DNA of 64,000 nt from the NCBI GenBank assembly GCA_016342585.1, contig JAEINK010000011.1:37628-101627 (forward strand). Reading direction: 5' to 3'. Positions 1-8,245 of this stretch are shown piece by piece (the stretch's first letter is position 1; the number at the start of each line of letters is the position of its first letter). The notes under the pieces were generated by a model that searched no databases, had not been told where the DNA came from, and saw only the letters and a program-made list of their open reading frames with translations. Source of the DNA: Spirochaetales bacterium (GTDB taxonomy: Bacteria; Spirochaetota; Spirochaetia; UBA9216). The position numbers and the translations under genes were made by a program.

Positions 1-451
1 CTGCTGCGGAGATCTGCCTGAGGATTTGTTCCATGGAAATGGCGAAAGAATCAATCGCTCTGGATGATTCGAGGACATCGGACTTATGTTCATCAAGGCT
101 TTCCATTATGGATGTAAGGATTACATCTATGACGGCGAGTCTTTCCTCCGCTGAAAGTTCCCCTATATCACCTATGGCCGTTATGGCTCCGTCAATTATT
201 TTATCCATGACTAGCTCTACATCTGTGGTGTCAGTAACGACCAGACTTCGGGCTCCATCTGCTACCTGGCTGGCATAATTCGCAGAGAGGACCGGGGAGA
301 GTACAAGTGCTGCTTCCATCTCTTCAATAAAGGTATATGCTGTGATTGATTCAACAGGTGTTGGTTTGGGAGTAGGAGCCAAACCAAAGGGGTTACATGA
401 GGCAACAAACAGGACTGCCAGTAACAGGGTGAGAAACTTACACTGTTTCAT
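1..451 (-). CDS. Putative lipoprotein, C-terminus cut by window edge
   Basis: About 150 codons are open from an ATG at 449-451 to the left edge, with an AAGGAG ribosome site 6 bases upstream. The first 19 residues form a lipoprotein signal: basic start, hydrophobic run, then a lipobox ending VASC, so Cys19 is the predicted lipidated residue. A Pro/Thr-rich linker (PTPKPTP) follows, then a mostly helical, acidic region. I do not recognise a family. It should be anchored in the inner or outer membrane. The gene diverges from mobA. Export is well supported; function is unknown. Confidence 0.75.
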   Translation of the reverse strand, partial: MKQCKFLTLLLAVLFVASCNPFGLAPTPKPTPVESITAYTFIEEMEAALVLSPVLSANYASQVADGARSLVVTDTTDVELVMDKIIDGAITAIGDIGELSAEERLAVIDVILTSIMESLDEHKSDVLESSRAIDSFAISMEQILRQISAA

Positions 452-519
452 TTTTTGCTCCTTGATTTTATCATTGTTTTTTTTGGAAGTTATCACTTTT
501 GATGTAATTTATTCTAATG

Positions 520-525
520 ATTATA
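520..525 (-). promoter_or_regulatory. Possible -10 element for the lipoprotein gene
   Basis: A perfect TATAAT lies on the minus strand about 70 bases upstream of the lipoprotein start, inside an AT-rich gap of 193 bases (452-644). There is no good -35 at the usual distance, so this is only a candidate. A second TATAAT lies on the plus strand near 592 and could serve mobA, also without a clear -35. Confidence 0.3.
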
Positions 526-644
526 CACGTGCTCAGATTTGAAGTAAATTAAATACGGCTTAAGTGTTATGTTTTTATTGGAAAATATTTCTATAATGAT
601 AAAATAAGGAACAAATCCAAGGTGCTACACAGGGTCCGATTGAA

Positions 645-1271
645 ATGATGAGTAAAAACAGCGGCCGCGGGGCGGCCATCCTGGCAGGCGGGAGCAGCTG
701 CAGGTTCGGCAGTGATAAAGCGGTTATTGAAACGAGGGAAGGTCCTTTAATCAAATGGATTGCCGATCAGCTGATGGATGTATTTGATGAGGTGATCGTT
801 ATCGCCAATGATCCGGAACGATATGATTTTCTTGAACTCCCGGTTTATCCCGACCTGCTGAAAGGCAGGGGGCCTCTGGGCGGAGTTCATGCGGGCTTAG
901 TTGCTTCTTCCTTCAGGCATACTTTTTTTACAGCCTGCGATATGCCCTTTATCTCTATCCCTCTTATTCGTCATATGGAATCTGTGATTATTAAGAGTTC
1001 ACCCCCGGCTCTGGTAGCCTGCCGGGACGGTTTTGTTGAACCCTTTCATGGTTTCTATTCAAGAGACCTTGTCAGCCTGATAGAAACTTTTTCCGGAAAT
1101 GAAGGAGGGGGAATATATGCATTCCTGCGGACAGTGTCGTATCTCCGGGTAGAGCAGGATAGGCTTTTACAGTTTTGCCCTGACGGTCGAATTTTTAAAA
1201 ATATTAACAGGATGGAAGATTTGTCTTTGCTGGGAGATCTGGCCTGCCGGAGTGCTTCTATCAGCAACTGA
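645..1271 (+). CDS. mobA: Molybdenum cofactor guanylyltransferase MobA-like
   Basis: 208 residues, the usual size for MobA. The protein transfers GMP from GTP to molybdopterin in the cytoplasm. The nucleotide signature LAGGSSCRFGSDKA is at residues 13-26, followed by the PDLLKGRGPLGGVHAGL loop, the metal-binding ACDMPF motif and a C-terminal FKNINRMEDL that matches the family's NxNTPEDL. Two ATG codons are adjacent (645 and 648); no strong ribosome site separates them. The gene converges on the TetR gene and overlaps it by 11 bases. Nearness to an AOR operon is suggestive, although AOR enzymes normally use the cofactor without a nucleotide, so MobA may serve another enzyme. A related nucleotidyltransferase (MocA-like) is the alternative. 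Confidence 0.82.
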   Translation: MMSKNSGRGAAILAGGSSCRFGSDKAVIETREGPLIKWIADQLMDVFDEVIVIANDPERYDFLELPVYPDLLKGRGPLGGVHAGLVASSFRHTFFTACDMPFISIPLIRHMESVIIKSSPPALVACRDGFVEPFHGFYSRDLVSLIETFSGNEGGGIYAFLRTVSYLRVEQDRLLQFCPDGRIFKNINRMEDLSLLGDLACRSASISN

Positions 1272-1842
1272 TAAGGTCTATCAATTTGTAAAGTTCTGGG
1301 AGGAGCGTTTCCTTTATATCGTAATACTCTTCCGACACACTCCATTCGGTGGTTGAATAGAAAATCAGCCCCCAGAGCAGTTTTGTGAGCAGTTTACTGG
1401 ATTGGGATGTGATATATTCCCCTTCGGTCTGACCCTGGTTAATGTTCTTTTCAATTAACCTGATGGTCGCAAATTCTCCTATTCGGAAAATATCACTCCC
1501 GGACTTGATCTCCGAAGAGTATATGGTTCTGATAATTTCCGGCCCTTTTTTCTTGTAATAGTCGAGCTGATAATCCAGGTATTTTCTCAACTTCTCCCTG
1601 CAGGAGGTTTCTGTAAGAGAGTTATAGAAATCAAAGAGGTCGGTACTCTCATCCTTGATGTAGGTTATGAGTATATCCATTTTTGATTTAAAATAGTGGT
1701 AGAAGGTTCCCTTGCCGATTTCTGCTTCTTTACAGATGTCGATCAGTGTTGTCTGGTCATACCCCTTTTTACTGATCAGAGATAAGGCGGCAGTGTAAAT
1801 CTTCTCTTTTGCGATCATACCTTTTTCTGTTTTTGGTTCCAT
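1261..1842 (-). CDS. TetR/AcrR family transcriptional regulator
   Basis: 193 residues. The N-terminal helix-turn-helix is clear at about residues 30-58 (TTLIDICKEAEIGKGTFYHYF), followed by a variable helical ligand domain with many Ile and Leu. It is divergent from the AOR operon, and the 226-base gap between them carries two copies of a 20-base palindrome, so it probably represses itself and the AOR operon. The ligand cannot be read from sequence; an aldehyde or related metabolite is a guess from context. Start at 1842 has a weak ribosome site; an in-frame ATG eight codons later, preceded by AAAAAGG, is possible. Confidence 0.85.
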   Translation of the reverse strand: MEPKTEKGMIAKEKIYTAALSLISKKGYDQTTLIDICKEAEIGKGTFYHYFKSKMDILITYIKDESTDLFDFYNSLTETSCREKLRKYLDYQLDYYKKKGPEIIRTIYSSEIKSGSDIFRIGEFATIRLIEKNINQGQTEGEYITSQSSKLLTKLLWGLIFYSTTEWSVSEEYYDIKETLLPELYKLIDLISC

Positions 1843-1922
1843 CTTTTACTGGCCTCTATCTAAACTCTTCGCTCTGGAATTCCTTTGTTGACATATCCTT
1901 TAATGAATCATATAATTTTTGT

Positions 1923-1942
1923 AAACCGACCGCAACCGGTTT
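1923..1942. promoter_or_regulatory. Palindromic operator, copy 1
   Basis: AAACCGACCGCAACCGGTTT: inverted AAACCG/CGGTTT arms around an 8-base centre. It lies about 80 bases upstream of the TetR start and 126 bases upstream of the AOR start. The second copy at 2035-2054 differs at one base. Size, symmetry and location fit a TetR-family operator. Confidence 0.7.
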
Positions 1943-1994
1943 TTATCCATTGCGTATTGATTTTTAATAATTTTATTAGAGCCGGGGTTCATAT

Positions 1995-2014
1995 CCCCGC
2001 AGCTTGTTGCGGGG
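1995..2014 (+). other. Small GC-rich hairpin in AOR leader
   Basis: CCCCGCA and TGCGGGG can pair across a 6-base loop. It lies between the two operator copies and has no following T run, so it is not a normal terminator. It may lie in the 5' leader of the AOR transcript or simply be chance. Confidence 0.35.
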
Positions 2015-2034
2015 AGAGTCATTATTGTAGACAT

Positions 2035-2054
2035 AAACCGATCGCAACCGGTTT
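2035..2054. promoter_or_regulatory. Palindromic operator, copy 2
   Basis: AAACCGATCGCAACCGGTTT, the second copy of the palindrome at 1923-1942, 112 bases away. It ends just before the AGGGAGG ribosome site (2056-2062) of the AOR gene, so a bound repressor would sit at or after the transcription start. Confidence 0.7.
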
Positions 2055-2068
2055 ACAGGGAGGTTTCA

Positions 2069-4096
2069 ATGAAGGGGTATATCGGCAGGATCTTAAGTAT
2101 AGATCTATCGTCCGGGGAGTGGAAGGCAGAAACTGTAGGTGATGATGTTTATGAGAAATTCCTTTCCGGTGTGGGTCTGGGGGCCTGGTATCTCTATCAG
2201 AATATCCCCGCCGGGGCTGATCCTATGGGGCCGGAAAATATCCTGGGTTTTACATCCGGTCTTTTAACCGGGACGGGCACCGTCATGACAGGAAGGTGGA
2301 TGGCCATGTGTAAATCCCCCCTCACGGGCGGATGGGGAGATTCCAACTGCGGCGGTAATCTGGCCCCGGCTATAAAGCAATGCGGGTATGATGCGATCTT
2401 CATAAAGGGACAATCGAAAAAACCGGTCTACATTTTCATCGACAACAAGGGACCGGTCATTAAGGATGCCTCCGCGTATTGGGGGCTGGATACGGTGGAA
2501 GCCGAAGAGAGACTGATAAAGGATAACTGGAATAAGAAGAAGCCTTCTGTGGCTGTTATAGGGCCTGCGTCGGAAAAGCTCTCCCTTATCTCGGGGATTT
2601 CAAACGATGGGGGGCGCTTTGCCGCCCGCTCCGGGGTTGGGGCTGTTATGGGCTCCAAGGGTTTGAAAGCCCTGGTCCTGGCAGGGACAAAGGCGGTGAC
2701 CTGTGAGAATCCTGAGGCTATAAAAATCTTAACGAAAGAGTATGCCCGTAAAGTGCGAAAATCCAACGCCCCGGGGATCATGGGGGGATGGGCCATGGCT
2801 GTGATGGGCAAACTCCTGGGATCCATGAAGTCCGTTGTACCTATTGACGGTATCATGACAGTCATGCTCCTGAAAAAATGGGGGACGGTCATGAACAACA
2901 CCATGGCCATTCAGAATGGGGATGCTCCTTTAAAAAACTGGAGTGGATCGGATAAAGACTACAAGGGGAAATATTCATCCTCCCTGAATCCTGACAAATT
3001 CATTGCCCGCGAGGAGCGAAAGTACCACTGCAGCTCCTGTATCGTTGGCTGTGGAGGCATCTGTTCTATCAAGGATATACGGGATGGAAAATATTCTCAC
3101 ACCCATAAACCCGAGTATGAGACGGCCATGTGTTTCGGCGGACTCCTGATGAGTAAAGACACGGACTCCATATTCTATGCGAATGAGATCTGTAATCGAT
3201 CCGGTCTCGATTCCATCTCCGCAGGCGGAGTGATTGCTTTTGCCATTGAGTGTTATGAAAATGGTATTCTCACTAAAGAGGATACGGGTGGGCTTGAACT
3301 TACCTGGGGGAATTCTGATTCTATTATCAGCCTTCTTGAAAAGATAGCTGCCAGGGAGGAGGGGATTGGTGCCCTCCTGGCCGATGGTGTGAAACGGGCA
3401 GCCGAAAAGATCGGGAAAGGGTCTGAACGCTTTGCTGTGCATGCGGGAGGGCAGGAGTTGCCCATGCATGATCCTAAGATCGATCCTATGCTCGGGGCTG
3501 TCTACAGTGCGGATCCCACACCGGGAAGGCATACCACAAGTTCCGGAGTCTATTATACAACATCCGCTCTCTGGGAGAAAATTTCCTGGCTTCCCCGATT
3601 CAGGATGTATCCTAAGGCGAAGGAGTATATAAATCATGATGAGGTGTCACTTAAAAATGTGGCCTACACCAGCTACAAAATGCTCATTGATGGAACGGGA
3701 TCCTGTTATTATGCCATGCTTATGGGGGTCAATCACTATAAGATATTTGATTATCTGAATCATGCTACCGGCTGGAATTTAAGTGCAGATGAGTATATCG
3801 AGATTGGGAAGAGGATGCAGAATATGCGTCAGCTCTTTAATATCAAACAGGGCGTCGATCCGGCCTCTTTTATAATGCATGCCCGGGCAACCGGGGAGGA
3901 ACCCTTGATATCCGGACATAATGAAGGACTCAAGCTGGACATTCAGGCTCTGGCTGAATCCTATAGAAGGGCCTGGGGCTGGGATGAAATTACGGCGGTT
4001 CCCACCAGTGAGACTCTGGAAAAATTCGGACTTAAAGAGCTTGTGGTTGTTGGTGGAGAGACGGCTGGTTCAGAGAGAGAGGTAACAAATGGCTGA
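2069..4096 (+). CDS. aor: Aldehyde:ferredoxin oxidoreductase (tungsten/molybdopterin enzyme)
   Basis: 675 residues, slightly longer than the archaeal AOR (about 605). The family oxidises aldehydes to acids, or reduces acids, with a bis-pterin W or Mo site and one [4Fe-4S] cluster, using ferredoxin. The N-terminal domain shows the pterin-contact region TGRWMAM...GGWGDSNCGG (residues 74-96). Cluster ligands are C321xxC324xxxC328 plus C546 in DGTGSCYYAM. GQELPMHDPK (461-470) and ADPTPGRHT (481-489) are typical; the latter recalls the YdhV/BamB-like branch more than Pyrococcus AOR. Start at 2069 follows AGGGAGG. Substrate is unknown. It leads an operon with a ferredoxin and a MoaD-like protein. 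Confidence 0.93.
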   Translation: MKGYIGRILSIDLSSGEWKAETVGDDVYEKFLSGVGLGAWYLYQNIPAGADPMGPENILGFTSGLLTGTGTVMTGRWMAMCKSPLTGGWGDSNCGGNLAPAIKQCGYDAIFIKGQSKKPVYIFIDNKGPVIKDASAYWGLDTVEAEERLIKDNWNKKKPSVAVIGPASEKLSLISGISNDGGRFAARSGVGAVMGSKGLKALVLAGTKAVTCENPEAIKILTKEYARKVRKSNAPGIMGGWAMAVMGKLLGSMKSVVPIDGIMTVMLLKKWGTVMNNTMAIQNGDAPLKNWSGSDKDYKGKYSSSLNPDKFIAREERKYHCSSCIVGCGGICSIKDIRDGKYSHTHKPEYETAMCFGGLLMSKDTDSIFYANEICNRSGLDSISAGGVIAFAIECYENGILTKEDTGGLELTWGNSDSIISLLEKIAAREEGIGALLADGVKRAAEKIGKGSERFAVHAGGQELPMHDPKIDPMLGAVYSADPTPGRHTTSSGVYYTTSALWEKISWLPRFRMYPKAKEYINHDEVSLKNVAYTSYKMLIDGTGSCYYAMLMGVNHYKIFDYLNHATGWNLSADEYIEIGKRMQNMRQLFNIKQGVDPASFIMHARATGEEPLISGHNEGLKLDIQALAESYRRAWGWDEITAVPTSETLEKFGLKELVVVGGETAGSEREVTNG

Positions 4097-4328
4097 TAAA
4101 AACAAACGACCGATTGTAAATATAAAAGAGTGTATGGCCTGTCGCATATGTGTTTCTACCTGTCCTTTCAGCTGCCTGCAAGAGAGCCGGACAGGTTTGG
4201 ATCGATACAACAAGGCCTACCCGGAGCTTCTGTCTCCCGATACCTGCACTGCCTGCGGATTATGTGCCAGGGCCTGTCCGGTGGATGCGATTACCATGAA
4301 TGTCCCTGCTGGCCCCTCCGTGGCATGA
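4089..4328 (+). CDS. Two-cluster [4Fe-4S] ferredoxin
   Basis: 79 residues with two full CxxCxxCxxxCP motifs (CMACRICVSTCP and CTACGLCARACP), so two [4Fe-4S] clusters. Its gene overlaps the AOR end by 8 bases, which suggests translational coupling and that it is the electron partner of the AOR, or a subunit of it as in YdhY/BamC-like proteins. It is cytoplasmic and has no signal. It overlaps the next gene by ATGA. Confidence 0.93.
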   Translation: MADKNKRPIVNIKECMACRICVSTCPFSCLQESRTGLDRYNKAYPELLSPDTCTACGLCARACPVDAITMNVPAGPSVA

Positions 4329-4558
4329 AGGTCAAATTATACGCCCCCCCTTTCTGTGATCATAGCGGGATCGATGATCATGGATTTCTGGAACTGAAGG
4401 CGGGGGCCAGGCTGAAGGATCTATATTCCATAATAAAAGTACCCCTCCTGGTGAGGCCGGTTCTGATCACTTCGGTTAATTATGAAAAATCCGGTTTGCT
4501 GTGCAAGCTTGAAGATGGCGATACGGTGAGTATTTTCTGGCCCCTGTCGGGGGGGTGA
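4325..4558 (+). CDS. MoaD/ThiS-like sulfur carrier protein
   Basis: 77 residues from the ATG at 4325, which overlaps the ferredoxin stop (ATGA). The protein ends in Gly-Gly, has the size of MoaD, and has the DGDTVSIFWPLSGG ending typical of the ubiquitin-like beta-grasp sulfur carriers (family ending PxxGG). MoaD is adenylated and thiocarboxylated at the terminal Gly and donates the dithiolene sulfurs of molybdopterin. MoaD-like genes are often found with AOR genes, where a tungstopterin-specific role is inferred. The rest of the sequence is divergent. An upstream in-frame start at 4130 would make a 142-residue product inside the ferredoxin gene and is unlikely. Confidence 0.8.
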   Translation: MKVKLYAPPFCDHSGIDDHGFLELKAGARLKDLYSIIKVPLLVRPVLITSVNYEKSGLLCKLEDGDTVSIFWPLSGG

Positions 4559-4577
4559 GCTTCCGCGACAGGGGCCA
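4538..4577 (+). other. Strong hairpin overlapping the end of the MoaD-like gene
   Basis: TGGCCCCTGTCG (4538-4549) pairs perfectly with CGACAGGGGCCA (4566-4577) around a 16-base loop. The 5' arm encodes the end of the MoaD-like protein, including the GG tail region, and the stop codon is in the loop. No T run follows. It could protect the 3' end of the mRNA or act with the terminator 80 bases on. Confidence 0.55.
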
Positions 4578-4658
4578 TAGGTACCGAACCTCTGTGTTTT
4601 TAACTTAGGCTGCGGGAATGGCTCTTCTTTTGGCAGATATCCATTCCTGTAAAGGCAT

Positions 4659-4698
4659 AAAAAGCCCCCGGAAAGTATAAAACAGACTGGGGGCTTTT
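4659..4698. terminator. Bidirectional intrinsic terminator
   Basis: AAAAAGCCCCC (4659-4669) and GGGGGCTTTT (4689-4698) pair around a 19-base loop, with A and T tracts on either side, so it can end both the AOR operon (plus) and the Mbx-like operon (minus). The convergent gap 4559-4740 otherwise holds no gene. Confidence 0.8.
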
Positions 4699-4740
4699 CT
4701 CATTCATGAGATTTTTTAACGGGCTGTCCCTTTGTAAAAA

Positions 4741-5190
4741 TCATCCATCCAGTTTTTTCAGCAGATTCCCGACTTTTGTCACATGACCGCTCTCCTGATT
4801 GTAGAGCATCTGAAAGAGGTCTGCCACATCGGCATTCAGATTTGTCATGGTGGCAATACTGGCGTAAAAATCCCGGGTGTTCTTCTCCCTGCCCAGGGCA
4901 GTATTCAGGATCTCCCTTTCAGTTGTTGTTGCCGAAATACTACGGTTCTGAATAAGCTTGTCCATACTCTCTGTGTCCAGGCCGGAAACAGCCGTGTTGT
5001 CGGCAGAGGCCAGAATATCGGTCAGCCGCTGTTCATGTTTGATCTCCTCCTGCTCAAGAATCGCAAGGAGTTCCTTCACGGCCTGCCCGTCGACTTTGGC
5101 CGCTGATTCCCGGTAGAAGTTCATGGATTCATGTTCAATCCTGATGGAGTATTTCAGTATATCGGTAACATTCATTTCTCCAGAGCTCAT
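4741..5190 (-). CDS. Ferritin-like/rubrerythrin-type diiron protein
   Basis: 149 residues, almost wholly helical, with the four-helix diiron pattern: EHESMNFY in helix 1, EQEEIKHEQ (ExxH) in helix 2, GREKNTRDFY in helix 3 and NQESGHVTKV (ExxH) in helix 4. There is no C-terminal rubredoxin domain. Such proteins detoxify peroxide or oxygen, or handle iron, in anaerobes. It is the last gene of the Mbx-like operon and overlaps the flavoprotein gene by 4 bases (ATGA), so it may protect the iron-sulfur-rich complex. That role is inferred. Confidence 0.8.
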   Translation of the reverse strand: MSSGEMNVTDILKYSIRIEHESMNFYRESAAKVDGQAVKELLAILEQEEIKHEQRLTDILASADNTAVSGLDTESMDKLIQNRSISATTTEREILNTALGREKNTRDFYASIATMTNLNADVADLFQMLYNQESGHVTKVGNLLKKLDG

Positions 5191-7028
5191 CTTTCTTCTC
5201 CTTTTTTCAGATAACGATCAATCCCGATGGCCGCAAGGTGGCCGTTGGCGATTCCGCTTATGACATCAGGTCCTTTGACGATGTCGCCTCCGGCAAAAAG
5301 CCAGGGCATGTTTTTAACCTGATAATCCGGATCCGTGGCGATTTGTCTTCGCGGTGTGTACTCCAGTGTGGAATTCAGCTCTTCGGGGATGTATGTCAAA
5401 TCCGATGCCTGGCCGATGGATTCAATTATCATATCGGCTTCATAGAATTTTTTATCTTCCAGATCGAACTTCGGGCTGAATCTTCCCTCTTCGTCGAAGA
5501 TATGGAGGCATTTTGCCACTTCAAGTCCTTTCATGCTCCCATCGCTGTTCAGCTCGATCTTCTGTGGTCCGTAGGCCGGGGTTATGACAGCCCCCTCTTC
5601 CCGGGATTCTATCACCTCTTCTTCATCGGCGAGCATGCCGTCGCTCGGTTCAAGGCAGGTGGCCGTAACATCGACTTTACCATATTTCTTTCGCTGAAGC
5701 CTTGCCATCGACCGGGTGATATCCATGGCAACATTCCCGCCTCCGATGACCACAACTTTTTCTGGAACGTATATCTCTTCACCAAGGCTTATTTTTCTTA
5801 AAAGTTCAATTGATTGATATACCCTTTCGTGGTCCGAGTTTTCAATCCTTGTGGAGCGTCCAAGGTGGAGTCCCGTTCCGGCGAAAACCGCATCATAGTT
5901 CTCTTTCAGCTCTTCCAGGGTGATATCCTTGCCGACACGTATCCCTGTTTTTATCTCTACACCGATGGATTTTATGTAATCAATATCTTTGTCTATCATT
6001 TCATAGGGGAGACGGTATTCGGGGATTCCGTATCGCATCATACCGCCGGCTTCGGGCAGTTCCTCATAGATTGTAACCTCATAACCCATATTAGCCAGGT
6101 AGTGGGCGGCCGAAAGACCTGAAGGGCCGGCACCGACAATCCCAACCTTCTTCCCGTTTTTCTGAATGCTTTCCGTACCGAGTATCTTCCTGTATTTCTC
6201 AGATTCAACATTGTCGGCGATATACCGCTTCAGCCATCTGATGGAAATCGCATCGCCCTTATTCCCAATAGAGCAGACGGTTTCACATTTATGGGTACAA
6301 ATTCTGCCACAGACTTCGGGGAGGGGATTGGTTTCATAGAGGATCCGTAAACCCTCTTCCATATCATCTTCCCTGATAGCCTTGATATAGGAGGGGATTC
6401 CCATGTGGGCGGGGCAGGTAGCTGTACAAATTCCGCATTCAACACATCTGTCCGCCTCTTTCAAGGCCTGTTCGCGGGAGTAACCCTTCATCATTTCAAT
6501 GAACGAGGTGCTCCTCTCCTCCGGCTTCAGGTGGTCCATCGCCACCCTTTCGGGTGGTGTCAGATCATAGTTTTCCGGTTTCCGGTAACCCTCTTCAACA
6601 TTATCCCAGTATTTTTTGTCTGCCCCGATTATAAATCTGTAATCCTCCGGGCTGCCGTTGACTCCGCCTTCGTTTTCCCCCTCTACAGACCAGCGGAACC
6701 TGTTGGTCATACTAAGTGAGTTTGTTGTGCAGATATCAACACACAGGGCACACCAGCAGCAACGGCCATAATCGATTCTTGGTCTGAGACCCGAGTCGCC
6801 ATCCTTGGCTTCGATTCCCACTACCGGGACCATGTCTATGGCTGCATTCTGGCATATCTCTTCGCAAGTGCCGCATCCAATACACTTCTCTATGTCATTC
6901 TTATGAAAGCCCCTGTACCTCTCCGACCCCTCTTTTTTTTCGGGGTGTCGCATGGTTACAGGCTCTTTTATAATATTTTTCCATACGGTAAAGGGGTATA
7001 GTACGTCTTTCCAGCTTGAATTGCTCAT
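5187..7028 (-). CDS. Polyferredoxin-GltD/NfnB-like flavoprotein fusion of Mbx-like complex
   Basis: 613 residues. The N-terminus is NuoI-like, with two [4Fe-4S] motifs (C49/52/55/59 and C90/93/96/100). The GltD N-terminal cluster domain follows (C195/198/201/205 and C240/244/248/252). Then come an FAD Rossmann fold (GIVGAGPSGLSAAHY, about 296-310) and an NAD(P)H Rossmann fold (VVVIGGGNVAMDI). GltD-like proteins pass electrons between NAD(P)H, FAD and iron-sulfur clusters. Here the protein takes the place of the NuoEFG module and would link the membrane complex to NAD(P)H or ferredoxin. It is 35 bases after nuoD with an AGGAGG site. A glutamate synthase role is unlikely because no GltB is present. 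Confidence 0.88.
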   Translation of the reverse strand: MSNSSWKDVLYPFTVWKNIIKEPVTMRHPEKKEGSERYRGFHKNDIEKCIGCGTCEEICQNAAIDMVPVVGIEAKDGDSGLRPRIDYGRCCWCALCVDICTTNSLSMTNRFRWSVEGENEGGVNGSPEDYRFIIGADKKYWDNVEEGYRKPENYDLTPPERVAMDHLKPEERSTSFIEMMKGYSREQALKEADRCVECGICTATCPAHMGIPSYIKAIREDDMEEGLRILYETNPLPEVCGRICTHKCETVCSIGNKGDAISIRWLKRYIADNVESEKYRKILGTESIQKNGKKVGIVGAGPSGLSAAHYLANMGYEVTIYEELPEAGGMMRYGIPEYRLPYEMIDKDIDYIKSIGVEIKTGIRVGKDITLEELKENYDAVFAGTGLHLGRSTRIENSDHERVYQSIELLRKISLGEEIYVPEKVVVIGGGNVAMDITRSMARLQRKKYGKVDVTATCLEPSDGMLADEEEVIESREEGAVITPAYGPQKIELNSDGSMKGLEVAKCLHIFDEEGRFSPKFDLEDKKFYEADMIIESIGQASDLTYIPEELNSTLEYTPRRQIATDPDYQVKNMPWLFAGGDIVKGPDVISGIANGHLAAIGIDRYLKKGEER

Positions 7029-7063
7029 TTCTGTCTATCCCTCCTGTTGTTTACTTTCATCTT

Positions 7064-8245
7064 CTATCTCTCCACTTCCGGCGGATAGGTGTGGATGGAT
7101 ACCAGGGTTCCCGCCACATCCGCGACATTGCAGTTTACAAGCATCTTTTCCGCCAGGGTTACGGCATGAGTATAGCTTGGTCCCCTCACATTTATCCTGC
7201 GGGGGTACCCAGACCCATCGGTAACCACATAGTACCCATATTCACCACGGGTGCATTCGGCCTTCACATAGGTCTCTCCTGCGGGAATTTTCCAATGGAG
7301 CATGCTTGGCAGTTTGGCCTTGAACTCTCCTGTTTCCGGCGTCTGATCGATAATCTGACGAATCAGATTGATCGAAAGAAGGGTGTCCCTCCAGCGGAGT
7401 CTGGCCCTGGCAAAGACATCAGAGTCTGTTTCCGTCAGGGTTTCAAACTCAAGAGCCGGGTATTTTGCATAAGGATTATCCTTTCGAATATCCCTGGGGA
7501 TACCGGCTGCTCTGGCATTGGGGCCGGTGATTCCATACTCATCCACCCACTCGGGGTTGATATACCCGAGACCCCGGGTTCTTGTTTTGAAGACCACATT
7601 ATTGAACATAACCCTTTCCACATCGTAGAGGATGGTTTCGATCTCTTTCAGGGTTTCGATCATCCTCCCCTTGAATCCGGGAGGAAGATTGTCCCTGACG
7701 CCTCCGGGGATTATGTAGATATGATAGATCCTTGCTCCCGAGAGTTCCTCGAACATGCTTAAAACTTTGTCCCGGCAGTAGAGGGTCCACTGCCCAATTA
7801 TTCCCATCCCGAGGGAACCGGCCTGGCCGCCTATCCACATAAGGTAGGACTGAAGCCTTGCCATTTCCATAATAAGGGTTCTGATCCACTGGGCGTTATC
7901 GGGGATCTCAATACCGGCGAGCTCTTCGAGGGCCGCAGCGTAGCAGTATTCATTAAAGTCCGGTTCGGGGACACAGATTCGGCACACCAGGGGGAAATTG
8001 TTGATAAATCTCCGGCGCTCCATGAGTTTTTCAAATCCGCGATGGAGATACCCCACATGGGTTTTTGATTCCATCACCTCATCCCCCAGGAGGGTTAATT
8101 CGAGAGACATGTTTCCCGTGATTCCGGGGTGCTGGGGACCCTGCCACACCTTTACATATTTTCCGCTGGAAAGATCGATATCGATCGAACCGTCGGGTTG
8201 ATTTTCAGGGAAGAGTTCCCTGTTCTTTACTCCATAATCAAGCAT
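7064..8245 (-). CDS. NuoD/MbxL-like large subunit, 49-kDa family
   Basis: 393 residues, complex I 49-kDa/group 4 hydrogenase large-subunit family. The start GPQHPGITGNMSLELTLLGD (residues 36-55) is typical. A CxxC pair remains at C88-C91 (VCRIC), as in NiFe hydrogenases. The C-terminus lacks DPCxxC and reads NCNVADVAGTLVSIHT, more like NuoD. So a normal NiFe centre is unlikely and this is not expected to make hydrogen. Half-retained ligand sets are known in the archaeal Mbx/Mbs group. It is cytoplasmic-facing, bound to the NuoB-like subunit, and its gene touches nuoC. Confidence 0.88.
   Translation of the reverse strand: MLDYGVKNRELFPENQPDGSIDIDLSSGKYVKVWQGPQHPGITGNMSLELTLLGDEVMESKTHVGYLHRGFEKLMERRRFINNFPLVCRICVPEPDFNEYCYAAALEELAGIEIPDNAQWIRTLIMEMARLQSYLMWIGGQAGSLGMGIIGQWTLYCRDKVLSMFEELSGARIYHIYIIPGGVRDNLPPGFKGRMIETLKEIETILYDVERVMFNNVVFKTRTRGLGYINPEWVDEYGITGPNARAAGIPRDIRKDNPYAKYPALEFETLTETDSDVFARARLRWRDTLLSINLIRQIIDQTPETGEFKAKLPSMLHWKIPAGETYVKAECTRGEYGYYVVTDGSGYPRRINVRGPSYTHAVTLAEKMLVNCNVADVAGTLVSIHTYPPEVER

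Noticed and set aside
2975..3637. Long antisense open frame (220 codons) within the AOR gene
   Set aside because: Opposite a clear, conserved enzyme; no ribosome site and low-complexity composition typical of a shadow frame.
4130..4324. N-terminal extension of the MoaD-like protein
   Set aside because: It would lie inside the ferredoxin gene; the ATGA start at 4325 gives the normal MoaD length.
5187..7028. Glutamate synthase small subunit
   Set aside because: The GltD-like part is fused to NuoI-like clusters and no large subunit (GltB) is present; the operon context is a respiratory complex.
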